Source of the DNA: JBGPBY01 sp041481485
GTDB taxonomy: Bacteria > Acidobacteriota > Terriglobia > 20CM-2-55-15
Reading direction: 5' to 3'
DNA length: 8,068 nucleotides
Assembly: GCA_041481485.1 (NCBI GenBank)
Contig: JBGPBY010000341.1
Span: 1-8,068, forward strand
Part shown: piece after piece, positions 1 to 6,018 of the stretch
How positions within the stretch are numbered: the first letter of the stretch is position 1
Layout: each line of letters begins with the position of its first letter
Translations under genes and position numbers: made by a program
Notes under the pieces: generated by a model
What the model was told of the DNA's origin: nothing
Database searches by the model: none
Seen by the model: only the letters and a program-made list of their open reading frames with translations

Positions 1-103
1 AGAGGGCGGCCGAAGGCCGGGTGAGGGGTACCACAAGTAATTATTGTTGCTTGCGGTACCCCTCACCGGCCGCTGCGCGGCCCCCTCTCCCGCTGGGAGA
101 GGG
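1..103. repeat. Inverted pair of REP-like GC-rich palindromes
   Basis: Two similar palindromic units face each other. The arms GGCCGGGTGAGGGGTACC (15-32) and GGTACCCCTCACCGGCC (55-71) are complementary except for one missing C. The stem continues inward as CAAG (34-37) with CTTG (50-53), around an AT-rich centre. Each unit also holds its own small hairpin: CGGCC-gaa-GGCCG (7-19) on the left; GGCCGC-tgc-GCGGCC (68-82) and CCCTCTCCC-gct-GGGAGAGGG (83-103) on the right. The left unit runs off the window edge. Extragenic location, a hairpin within each unit and head-on pairing are typical of REP/BIME elements, some of which are moved by REP-associated Y1 transposases; none is encoded here. The repeat lies just past the 3' end of the porin-kinase operon and could end or stabilise that transcript, though there is no T run. 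That genome-wide copies exist is inferred, not seen. Confidence 0.75.
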
Positions 104-179
104 ATTTCTTGATTGCCAGCCTCCAAAGTCACTCGATTCGCATTCCTTCACAGCAATTCCAAATGCGTAAAAGACCTTC

Positions 180-1340
180 TTACCCCTGGAATTTCAGGAC
201 CAGTGCGGTGATGTCATCTCCGGATGTAGCGCCCAAGGAGTGGATTCGCACTTCGTCCAGGACCGAGTTCGTCATTTCTTCTGCGGATGCGCCGGGCATG
301 CGCGCAAGCAGACTGGCGAGGCGCTGTTCGCCGAAGAACTGACCTGCAGTATCTTCGGACTCCGTCACGCCGTCGGTGTACAGAAAAACGCTGTCGCCCG
401 CGTTGACAATGGCGCGGCCGGTCTCAAACGCAGCGTGTTCGAACGCACCAGCCATCAGCCCTGCGGGTTCGGTCAGACGGAAGGGTTCACCAGAAACCGG
501 CACGATATAGGGAGGGTTGTGGCCCGCGATGCAGTATTCCAGTTCTCCCGTATCGGTGTGCAGGATTCCGTAGAAGATCGTTACAAACATTGCGGAGTCG
601 CTCTGGCGGGTCAGCGTATCGTTGACATACTTGATGCATTCACCGGCGGTTCCTCCCTGCAACGCGGTGGCCTTGAGAAGCGTTCTGCATACCGCCATGA
701 ATATTGCGGCCGGAATACCCTTGCCGGAGACATCTCCGATTACAAATCCGAGACGATACTGATCGATCAGGAAGAAATCGTAGAAATCGCCGCCGACTTC
801 ACGCGCCGGAGACATGTGGGCGTAAATCTCAAAATCGGTACGGCCCGGGAATGGCGGGAAATTGCGCGGCAAAATGGACTGCTGAATTCGCGATGCCACG
901 CTGAGTTCATATTGTATTGCCGTCAATTCATCGCGGGCGCGCAGACCTTTCTTGATTCCTTCGAGTTCCTGGATTGTCTTGTTGAGTGTGATTTCGAAAT
1001 CGCCGAAATCGATGGGTTTGATCAGAAAGTCATAGGCTCCCCGATTCATTGCGGTCCGGATATTCTGCATATCGCCGTATGCGGAAACGATGACGGCCTT
1101 CAGAATTCGATTCACATCCGACAGGCGTGTGAGCAGCGTCAGGCCGTCCATGACAGGCATGTTGATGTCGCTCATGACAACATCGAGAGTGGGATCTTCT
1201 TTCAGCTTGTTCAACGCTTCTTCCCCATCGTGCGCAAACACAAACTCAAACTCTCCATCCCGGATGCGCTTGCGAAATCGCTGCCGGATGAGAACTTCAA
1301 GGTCGGGTTCATCGTCAACGATCAAAACTTTGAAAGTCAT
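180..1340 (-). CDS. Response regulator with receiver and PP2C (RsbU/SpoIIE) phosphatase domains
   Basis: A cytoplasmic two-component output protein of 386 residues that should dephosphorylate a Ser/Thr-phosphorylated partner, usually an anti-sigma antagonist, when its receiver is phosphorylated. Receiver, about residues 3-120: acidic pair D9/D10, phospho-acceptor D58 in SDINMP, S86 and K108 in LIKP, so all key residues are present. A helical linker (about 120-158) ends in the typical SVASRIQQSILP. The PP2C domain (about 168-384) has the metal-binding motifs EVGGDFYD (181-188), GDVSGKG (202-208), AGHNPP (272-277), YTDGVTE (321-327) and SGDD (373-376), so it looks active. The ATG at 1340 was chosen because MTFKVLIVDDEP is a canonical receiver start and GAGGA precedes it; an ATG further upstream in frame would add 37 residues that overlap the kinase gene. 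It follows the kinase by 13 bases, its likely phosphodonor. No DNA-binding domain and no anti-sigma or antagonist gene is seen nearby. Confidence 0.95.
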   Translation of the reverse strand: MTFKVLIVDDEPDLEVLIRQRFRKRIRDGEFEFVFAHDGEEALNKLKEDPTLDVVMSDINMPVMDGLTLLTRLSDVNRILKAVIVSAYGDMQNIRTAMNRGAYDFLIKPIDFGDFEITLNKTIQELEGIKKGLRARDELTAIQYELSVASRIQQSILPRNFPPFPGRTDFEIYAHMSPAREVGGDFYDFFLIDQYRLGFVIGDVSGKGIPAAIFMAVCRTLLKATALQGGTAGECIKYVNDTLTRQSDSAMFVTIFYGILHTDTGELEYCIAGHNPPYIVPVSGEPFRLTEPAGLMAGAFEHAAFETGRAIVNAGDSVFLYTDGVTESEDTAGQFFGEQRLASLLARMPGASAEEMTNSVLDEVRIHSLGATSGDDITALVLKFQG

Positions 1341-1353
1341 ACTGCTGTCCTCG

Positions 1354-3012
1354 CTAAACGTTTTTCGGTAACGTGATGATGAATTCCGCAAACTGACCGG
1401 GTTCAGACTCCGCTCGAATGCTGCCCTTGTGCTGCTGAACCACAATGTCATAGCTCATGGATAACCCCAAACCCGTTCCAGAGCCCGTAGGTTTGGTCGT
1501 GAAGAAAGGCTCGAAAATTCTCGTTCGAACGGCTTCCGGAATCCCTTCCCCATTGTCATGAATCCGGATCTCCACCGATGAGCCGAGATCCTTCGTCTTC
1601 GCCGTCACCATGGGTGCGAAACCATCACCGAGCCTTTTCTTCTTTTCGTATGCCGAATAGCAGGCGTTGTTAACAATATTTAAAAATACCCTGCTGAGAT
1701 CGTGAGCGACAACGCGAATGGACCCAATCGCGGAGTCGTAACTTTCCTGAATGCCCACGTTGAAACTCTGATTCTGCGCCCTCATGCCGTGATACGCGAG
1801 CTTAACGTATTCCGAGACGAGGGAATTCAGATTCGATGGCTGCAGATCTCCAGCCTGTCCGCGCGAATGCATCAGCATGTTTCGAACAATGCCGTCGGCC
1901 CGCTTGCCGTGCTCCTGGATCTTCGTCACGTTTTGAGTCAGACCACTGAGGATATCGTCGATATCTGCGATCGTGGCAGGATCGAGGCGCTCGCGCTGGC
2001 GATCAAGACACTCTCGGAGTTCTGCGACAAGACCGGTGGAGACTTCTGCAAAGTTCGTCACAAAATTCAGCGGATTTTTGATTTCATGTGCAATGCCCGC
2101 TGTCAGCGAACCGAGCGATGCCAGTTTCTGCTGAACGACCAGCTGGTCCTGCGCGTTGCGCAACTGATCGAGCGCCTTCTCCAGTTCCTGGCTTTTTCGT
2201 TTTTCCAGCGCATTTGCCTGGGTCAGTTGATCGCGCGCTTCTCCGAGCTTGCCAGTCATAACGTTGAACGCAGCGGCAAGGTCGGACAACTCGTCATTGC
2301 CCCCGATGTCGATTCGACGTTCGAGCTCTCCACTGCCAATGGAGGCGGCTCCCTGTTTCAGATTCGTCAGACCGCGCGTCAGCTGGCCCGAAACCACAAC
2401 GGCTACGCCGATTGCAATGGCTGCAGACATGACGAAAATGATGAGCGTAATCCGTCCGGTCAGCTGCGATACTCTGTAAAAGTTGGCGCTCGCGGCATCC
2501 ACTCGTGCGGTCTGATCCTTTTGCAGCTGAGGCAATCGTACTTTGAGCAGGTCCTGAGAGAGCGGTTCGGCGCGCACCGCGAGTTCCGTAATGGCCCGTG
2601 CCTGGTCCACGCCAAAACTCCCGTAAAACACGCGCCATGATGCGCCAAGCTTTCGGAATGCATCTGAAAATGTTTCGATATTGGCGCGGGATTCCGGTTC
2701 CGCAAGATCGTGCAACTGATCGATTTCACTCTCGACGTTCTGCAGTTGACGGTTGAACTGTGAAACCTCGACGGCGTCTGCGCCGCCGGCCGCCGCTTCC
2801 GTGGCTACCTGGCTCAACAGCGTGACCTGTTTTTGAATATCGTTGAGATCCTGATTGATTGCGGAAATGGATGCCTGACTGGTGATGGCCCTTCGAAGCG
2901 CCTCGACCGATGTCTGCCGCCGCAGGTTTCCCCAGTAGTACAGCATCAGGTTTACTGTAAACAGCAGAAGGATCAGAGAAAACGCAAACGCCAGCCGTCT
3001 CCGTATCGTCAT
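1354..3012 (-). CDS. Membrane-bound sensor histidine kinase with helical periplasmic domain and HAMP
   Basis: An inner-membrane kinase of 552 residues. TM1 is at about 8-27 after the basic MTIRRR start; a roughly 160-residue, mostly helical, Gln/Ala/Leu-rich periplasmic region (28-187) resembles four-helix-bundle sensors; TM2 is at about 188-208; HAMP at about 208-260; a coiled coil at about 257-297. The HisKA phospho-acceptor is H309 in GIAHEIKNPLNF. The ATPase domain shows an N box NIVNNACYSA (445-454), G1 box DNGEGI (486-491), F box FEPFFTTKP (500-508) and G2 box GSGTGLGLS (510-518), so the enzyme looks complete. The start is the first ATG after the preceding gene's TGA, with only one codon between and no Shine-Dalgarno match close to it, so translational coupling is likely. 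The next gene is the probable cognate regulator. The ligand cannot be read from the sequence; the neighbouring PstS-like protein is a candidate input. Confidence 0.95.
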   Translation of the reverse strand: MTIRRRLAFAFSLILLLFTVNLMLYYWGNLRRQTSVEALRRAITSQASISAINQDLNDIQKQVTLLSQVATEAAAGGADAVEVSQFNRQLQNVESEIDQLHDLAEPESRANIETFSDAFRKLGASWRVFYGSFGVDQARAITELAVRAEPLSQDLLKVRLPQLQKDQTARVDAASANFYRVSQLTGRITLIIFVMSAAIAIGVAVVVSGQLTRGLTNLKQGAASIGSGELERRIDIGGNDELSDLAAAFNVMTGKLGEARDQLTQANALEKRKSQELEKALDQLRNAQDQLVVQQKLASLGSLTAGIAHEIKNPLNFVTNFAEVSTGLVAELRECLDRQRERLDPATIADIDDILSGLTQNVTKIQEHGKRADGIVRNMLMHSRGQAGDLQPSNLNSLVSEYVKLAYHGMRAQNQSFNVGIQESYDSAIGSIRVVAHDLSRVFLNIVNNACYSAYEKKKRLGDGFAPMVTAKTKDLGSSVEIRIHDNGEGIPEAVRTRIFEPFFTTKPTGSGTGLGLSMSYDIVVQQHKGSIRAESEPGQFAEFIITLPKNV

Positions 3013-3015
3013 GAG

Positions 3016-3492
3016 TCAATGAAGGGGGTATCCCTTTTCGCCGGGCAGCAAGCCATCAATGCGCAATACCTTCACGCCCTTCGGAACTTGTGTGGATTCG
3101 ATGAAGGTCATGGAGCCCGGAATGTTATTCAGAAGGCTTCCGGCCATTTCATTGGTATACACCGTCTTTGGCGCCGTGGAACTTTCGGCTCGAAACACCT
3201 TGCCAATCCAGTATTGACGGAATTGTGCCTCGCTCATTTCGAGAATGTCGCGCAGAACAACGTCTCTTTCATGCGCCATGGGAGCGCGGATCAGCAATGT
3301 CACGCGGACATTGGACGTCCAGAACTGACGGTCCCCCAGCAGTATCTTGCGAAGCTCAGCAAAAGTCAGATTGTCTACCGGCACTTCCTTGTTGACGACG
3401 ACCGCGATGTCTGTGGCCGGGGCCGCGAGTATCAGCATCATCAATACATGGAGGAGAACGACGGCGATCAACAGTTTTCTGGTTCCGTTCAT
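3016..3492 (-). CDS. Small secreted PstS-like (single-lobe periplasmic binding) protein
   Basis: A predicted periplasmic protein of 158 residues. The N-terminus MNGTRKLL plus a long hydrophobic stretch to about residue 24 is a signal peptide, with a likely cut after APA. The mature part begins DIAVVVNKEVPVDNLTFAELRKILLGD, the pattern at the start of phosphate ABC transporter substrate-binding proteins, followed by an Arg/His-rich turn (IRAPMAHERD) where PstS has its Ser/Gly/Thr phosphate-binding loop, then FRQYWIGKVF, and ends with a GSMTFIES strand resembling the lobe-I return strand. At about 135 mature residues it is roughly half a normal PstS, so it likely lacks the second lobe. No ABC transporter genes are adjacent. 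The ATG at 3492 was chosen for its signal peptide and the GAGGGG that overlaps the porin stop codon; an in-frame ATG at 3609 would lie inside the porin gene. It sits 7 bases after the porin and 3 before the kinase, suggesting a ligand-binding or adaptor role for the kinase. Phosphate itself as ligand is unproven. Confidence 0.85.
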   Translation of the reverse strand: MNGTRKLLIAVVLLHVLMMLILAAPATDIAVVVNKEVPVDNLTFAELRKILLGDRQFWTSNVRVTLLIRAPMAHERDVVLRDILEMSEAQFRQYWIGKVFRAESSTAPKTVYTNEMAGSLLNNIPGSMTFIESTQVPKGVKVLRIDGLLPGEKGYPLH

Positions 3493-3499
3493 GATCCCC

Positions 3500-4750
3500 T
3501 CAGAATGCGAAACTGGTTTGGATGAAACCACTGTTGATGTGGGGCTGACCCGGACCACGCCGCTGATTGCGAAATTCAAACTTGAACGCCGCGAAGTTCG
3601 TGATGTCATAGCGCATTCCCGCCACCGATCCGGCGAGATTCGAGATGGGCTGCAGCAACGTATCCGATTTCGGTACGTGTATATATTCGAACCGGTAGTA
3701 GGGCTTCAACGTCCTTTCCAGCATGGGCAGACGATATCCAGCCTGAACGTAAAATGCCTGGCTGTTGGCGGCCGGCGACGCGATATCCAGCTGTGTGTGG
3801 CGAGCATTGGCAAACTCTGCAAGGATTTCCGGAGTTTCCTTGGACAAGACGATGTGCGCGGCCGTAATCCACTCGTTGTATGCGTGGCCGCCGGAATTGA
3901 TCTTGTCGCGGTAGCTGGAGCCGCCGATCTGCAGGCCATACAATCGGTCGGGCCGTACGAATGCGTTGACGAGCCATGCTTTTGCATTGTTGTCGTCTCC
4001 GGCATCACCGGCTCTGCTGATGACGTTGCCACGCCCGTTGCCCACGCCAAAGTTGTAATTGAGATTCAGCCCTCTTGCGGCAGCGGCGCCCTCAACCAGT
4101 GCTCCAACAAAATGAACTGGAATGAATTTCCCTCCGAACTGAACCATTTCGGGACGGCTGACCGTGGTTTGCAGCCACTGTCCGTGATGGAAGGTCGTGT
4201 TCCAGTAATTGATCGGAGTGTGGTATCGCCCAAAGGAGACTTTGAAGTAATCGTTGTGTTCGTAGCGAATGATGCTTCGCTCAATCTCCGGATTGAAGCC
4301 CGGCGCCGGCGGAGAACCGGTGCCGGCATCCGTGCGAGCGGTCAGGCTGAGCTCTCCCATGAATGAAACCTTCGGTGACAGATTGGAACTGAAATGAAGA
4401 ATGAACTGCCCCTCGCTGAAACTGCTTTTGCTTCCGCTCTGGTCGCTCGCGCCAAATGTGAAATCGCTGAACCCGGCCATGTTCAGCGCAGGATGGGATT
4501 CCGCTCCGGAATTCTGAGTGATCATCTGCATCGCTTCAGCAGTTGCTGCAGCCGGGTTTGCCGGGGCGGCCGCATTCTGCGGTTTGGGGGTCTCCAGTTC
4601 CGCGACTCGCTTTTCCAGCTGGTCGATCCGCATCATCAGCGACTGGATCAGCTGGGTTTGATCGATGGTGTTTTGTTGCTGTGCGAATGCGGAGGAAGCC
4701 AGGGCAATTATCAGGCAGGCAGTCATGCATCCTATTGTCACTTTGATCAA
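3500..4750 (-). CDS. Outer-membrane porin with N-terminal coiled coil (OprO/OprP-like barrel)
   Basis: A beta-barrel protein of 416 residues, predicted in the outer membrane. The signal peptide is MIKVTIGCMTACLIIALASSAFA (about 1-23). Then come a short heptad segment (QLIQSLMMRIDQLEKRVAEL), an Ala/Pro/Asn linker, and about 320 residues of alternating aromatic/polar strands from NMAGFSDFTFG to the last strand FIQTSFAF, which ends in Phe as barrel proteins recognised by BamA do. A coiled coil plus Ala/Pro linker before the barrel is common in porins of Acidobacteria and Proteobacteria. The TTG start at 4750 is preferred: GCGAGG lies 9 bases upstream and it supplies the lysine of a normal signal peptide. 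The ATG at M9 lacks a charged n-region, and the ATG at 4810 would add 20 non-signal residues. First gene of the operon. Similarity to phosphate-selective porins is general only; substrate specificity is unknown. Confidence 0.88.
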   Translation of the reverse strand: MIKVTIGCMTACLIIALASSAFAQQQNTIDQTQLIQSLMMRIDQLEKRVAELETPKPQNAAAPANPAAATAEAMQMITQNSGAESHPALNMAGFSDFTFGASDQSGSKSSFSEGQFILHFSSNLSPKVSFMGELSLTARTDAGTGSPPAPGFNPEIERSIIRYEHNDYFKVSFGRYHTPINYWNTTFHHGQWLQTTVSRPEMVQFGGKFIPVHFVGALVEGAAAARGLNLNYNFGVGNGRGNVISRAGDAGDDNNAKAWLVNAFVRPDRLYGLQIGGSSYRDKINSGGHAYNEWITAAHIVLSKETPEILAEFANARHTQLDIASPAANSQAFYVQAGYRLPMLERTLKPYYRFEYIHVPKSDTLLQPISNLAGSVAGMRYDITNFAAFKFEFRNQRRGPGQPHINSGFIQTSFAF

Positions 4751-4760
4751 TGCTTCGTTA

Positions 4761-4766
4761 CCTCGC
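4761..4766 (-). promoter_or_regulatory. Ribosome binding site that decides the TTG start of the porin
   Basis: On the minus strand GCGAGG stands 9 bases before the TTG at 4750. It makes the TTG the best start, since it gives a signal peptide with a lysine near the N-terminus. The in-frame GTG at 4741 and ATG at 4726 have no comparable ribosome binding site. Confidence 0.6.
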
Positions 4767-4840
4767 TCATGTGGATTTCGAGCCGGCTGGAGTCTAGTCC
4801 AATATGGCACTTTAGTCGAATACGTGAATGAAATCGGCCG

Positions 4841-4891
4841 CCCGAAAGACTTCCGGGTGTAAGCACCTCCTTACGTCTCCATTGAAATGGA
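4841..4891 (-). promoter_or_regulatory. Cluster of three small inverted repeats upstream of the porin operon
   Basis: Three adjacent dyads lie about 90-140 bases before the porin start. Read on the minus strand they are TCCATT-tc-AATGGA (4878-4891), GTAAG-gaggtg-CTTAC (4859-4874), and CCCGGAA-gtc-TTTCGGG (4841-4857, a 7-bp stem including one G-U pair). The middle loop contains AGGAGGTG, a strong Shine-Dalgarno-like string with no obvious gene start after it. They could be leader-RNA hairpins or operator half-sites, depending on where transcription starts, which I cannot fix. No known riboswitch consensus was recognised. Confidence 0.35.
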
Positions 4892-5020
4892 ATTCCTTCC
4901 TTTGTTTCCGCCCACATACGGAAAACTCCGGCGCCGAGTCAGCGTTTTTTGTAAGGGGAACCTACGTTCGTTGGAATGAAAAAATATGAGTAAAAGTCAT
5001 GAAATCATCGTCTTAGGTGT

Positions 5021-5037
5021 TTGGCACATGTCATGCA
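5021..5037 (+). promoter_or_regulatory. Sigma-54 (RpoN) promoter for the PEP-CTERM gene
   Basis: TTGGCACATGTCATGCA matches the RpoN consensus TGGCAC-N5-TTGC except for one T. The invariant GG (5023-5024, -24) and GC (5035-5036, -12) are exactly ten bases apart. Transcription would start near 5048, giving a leader of about 50 bases before the ATG at 5099. Known PEP-CTERM systems are often controlled by a PrsK/PrsR kinase and sigma-54 activator, which fits, but no activator gene is in the window. An in-frame TTG at 5021 lies inside this promoter and is not the start codon. Confidence 0.75.
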
Positions 5038-5084
5038 ATCCAGAAGCCGTCCAACGAGATGTTGGAATCCGGGTAGGAATGATC

Positions 5085-5093
5085 AAGGAGGAG
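5085..5093 (+). promoter_or_regulatory. Ribosome binding site of the PEP-CTERM gene
   Basis: AAGGAGGAG, nearly a perfect anti-Shine-Dalgarno match, ends 5 bases before the ATG at 5099. A closer ATG at 5094 would read only Met-Lys-stop (ATGAAATGA), so this site fixes the start at 5099. Confidence 0.85.
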
Positions 5094-5098
5094 ATGAA

Positions 5099-5848
5099 AT
5101 GATCAAACAGAAATTAATTAAGGTGATGGCTGGCGCTGTTGCCCTGGGGGCTCTAATGTTTGCTGCTCCTGCGGTCACCCAGGCAGCCAATATCACCAGT
5201 GTAAAGGTCACGATCGGGGCAGTGACATGGTGCGACATCAGTCAGGCCTGCACGCATCAGATTTGGAATTTGGGACCAGGAGGCATCGACCTCACAGGCG
5301 GGAAGTCTCTGGTAATGACCCAAGCTCAGCTTTCGCAAGCGTCCGGGAACTATAACTTCGATACCAGCGAAGAACAGACTTTCACGCCGGTGATTACAAT
5401 CAACGGTGTTGTGTTCACCGACACGACTAAGGTTTTGAACAACCTTGGAACCGATCCGGAAACGACGAGCCATCAGGAAGCCTTCGACTGGACGTCGCTT
5501 GGCAGCAACGGTGGAATTTCGCTGTGGGTTGGTTATGCAGACACCGCACATGGTGGAACCACGGGACTTGGCAGTCAGCAGTGTTCCGATGCCAATCACA
5601 CCTGTTTGCCTGAGAATCCGTGGTTGACTTCTGCCACCAATACTTTCCTCGGAGCCCCCGTTGCTGGCGGTTGCGCTCCTCCGGGAACCACTACCGTCAA
5701 TCCGGATTTGGCCTGCTTCGATGCCGGCGCACTGCGAATCGAACTCGCTCCGGTCCAGACCCCGGAACCTTCCGTTCTGCTGTCGCTGGGAACCGGACTC
5801 ATCGCCATCGCCATGATGTTTCGCAAAAGTTTGAAGAATCGCGCGTAA
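5099..5848 (+). CDS. PEP-CTERM sorting-signal surface protein, function unknown
   Basis: An exported protein of 249 residues. The signal peptide is at about 1-29 (MIKQKLIKVMAGAVALGALM, cut near TQA). The C-terminus carries the full tripartite PEP-CTERM signal: TPEPS (221-225), a hydrophobic segment (about 226-241) and the basic tail RKSLKNRA. In this family an exosortase/EpsH-type enzyme recognises the signal and places the protein at the cell surface or in the polysaccharide matrix. The body is Gly/Thr/Asn-rich and probably beta-structured, with six cysteines at 45, 51, 162, 169, 192 and 206 spaced as three likely disulfide pairs. I recognise no enzymatic domain. The strong ribosome binding site and sigma-54 promoter mark a single-gene unit, closed by a terminator at 5885-5922. 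No exosortase or exopolysaccharide gene is in the window, so the sorting machinery must be elsewhere. Confidence 0.92.
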   Translation: MIKQKLIKVMAGAVALGALMFAAPAVTQAANITSVKVTIGAVTWCDISQACTHQIWNLGPGGIDLTGGKSLVMTQAQLSQASGNYNFDTSEEQTFTPVITINGVVFTDTTKVLNNLGTDPETTSHQEAFDWTSLGSNGGISLWVGYADTAHGGTTGLGSQQCSDANHTCLPENPWLTSATNTFLGAPVAGGCAPPGTTTVNPDLACFDAGALRIELAPVQTPEPSVLLSLGTGLIAIAMMFRKSLKNRA

Positions 5849-6018
5849 ACGACCTCCCCCATCAAAAGGGGACACTGAGCCCAGAAGGGGACGGGACTTC
5901 CACAAGAAGTTCGGTCCCCTTTCGGGTTTTGGGTCCCATTCAGTTCTTGTCATGGAATCTTCAGATTGCAGCGCTATAACTCTTGCGGTTGAAAACCTGG
6001 ATTGCCATGGAGGATGAA
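5849..6018 (+). other. Intergenic region with terminator and uncertain lipoprotein promoter
   Basis: Between the PEP-CTERM stop and the lipoprotein start lies the terminator hairpin. Beyond it, TATAAC (5974-5979) resembles a -10 element, but no good -35 sits at 17 bases; TTGTCA is 22 bases upstream. There is no GG-N10-GC match, so the sigma-54 promoter of the gene before is not repeated here. The GGAGG at 6009-6013 serves the lipoprotein. Confidence 0.35.
5885..5930 (+). terminator. Terminator hairpin after the PEP-CTERM gene
   Basis: AAGGGGAC (5885-5892) pairs with GTCCCCTT (5914-5921), and inside it ACTTC (5896-5900) pairs with GAAGT (5906-5910) around the loop CACAA. One G-G mismatch and one G-T pair lie between the two, giving a stem of about 15 bp. 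TTTC and then GGGTTTT follow, a weak T tract. It lies 36 bases after the stop codon. A second AAGGGGAC (5866-5873) could compete for the same 3' arm. Confidence 0.7.

Larger units (their letters stand above)
4751..5098. other. Divergent intergenic control region
   Basis: This 348-base stretch separates the leftward porin operon from the rightward PEP-CTERM gene and holds no convincing gene. It contains the porin ribosome binding site, the inverted-repeat cluster at 4841-4891, an imperfect palindrome CTCCGGCGCCGAG (4926-4938) followed by a T6 run, an AT-rich part around 4976-5010, and the sigma-54 promoter at 5021-5037. No clear -35/-10 pair for the porin operon could be assigned. The 4900-5010 part is where a sigma-54 activator would be expected to bind for the rightward gene. 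Confidence 0.6.

Noticed and set aside
139..167. CGCATT/AATGCG hairpin after the operon as a terminator
   Set aside because: Only 6 bp with a 17-base loop and no T run; too weak to call.
240..1376. Long plus-strand open frame (378 codons)
   Set aside because: Lies antisense to the response regulator, which has complete receiver and PP2C motifs. The plus-strand translation shows no domain.
1702..2640. Plus-strand open frame of 312 codons
   Set aside because: Antisense to the histidine kinase; its composition has no family pattern.
3347..4366. Plus-strand open frame of 339 codons
   Set aside because: Runs antisense across the porin and PstS-like genes; no signal or domain, and the porin reading is clearly real.
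4805..4819. Second TGGCAC as a sigma-54 promoter
   Set aside because: Ten bases after GG comes GA, not GC, and it would read toward the middle of the control region with no gene close by.
4841..4891. Cyclic-di-GMP or other known riboswitch
   Set aside because: The conserved core bases of the classes I know are absent; only simple dyads are visible.
5021..5098. TTG at 5021 as an earlier start of the PEP-CTERM gene
   Set aside because: It lies inside the sigma-54 promoter and would place a non-hydrophobic Arg/Pro-rich stretch before the signal peptide. AAGGAGGAG supports the ATG at 5099.
180..5848. Kinase/regulator pair as the PrsK/PrsR controllers of the PEP-CTERM gene
   Set aside because: PrsR is a sigma-54 activator with AAA+ and HTH domains. 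The regulator here has a PP2C output, so it cannot act directly at the sigma-54 promoter.
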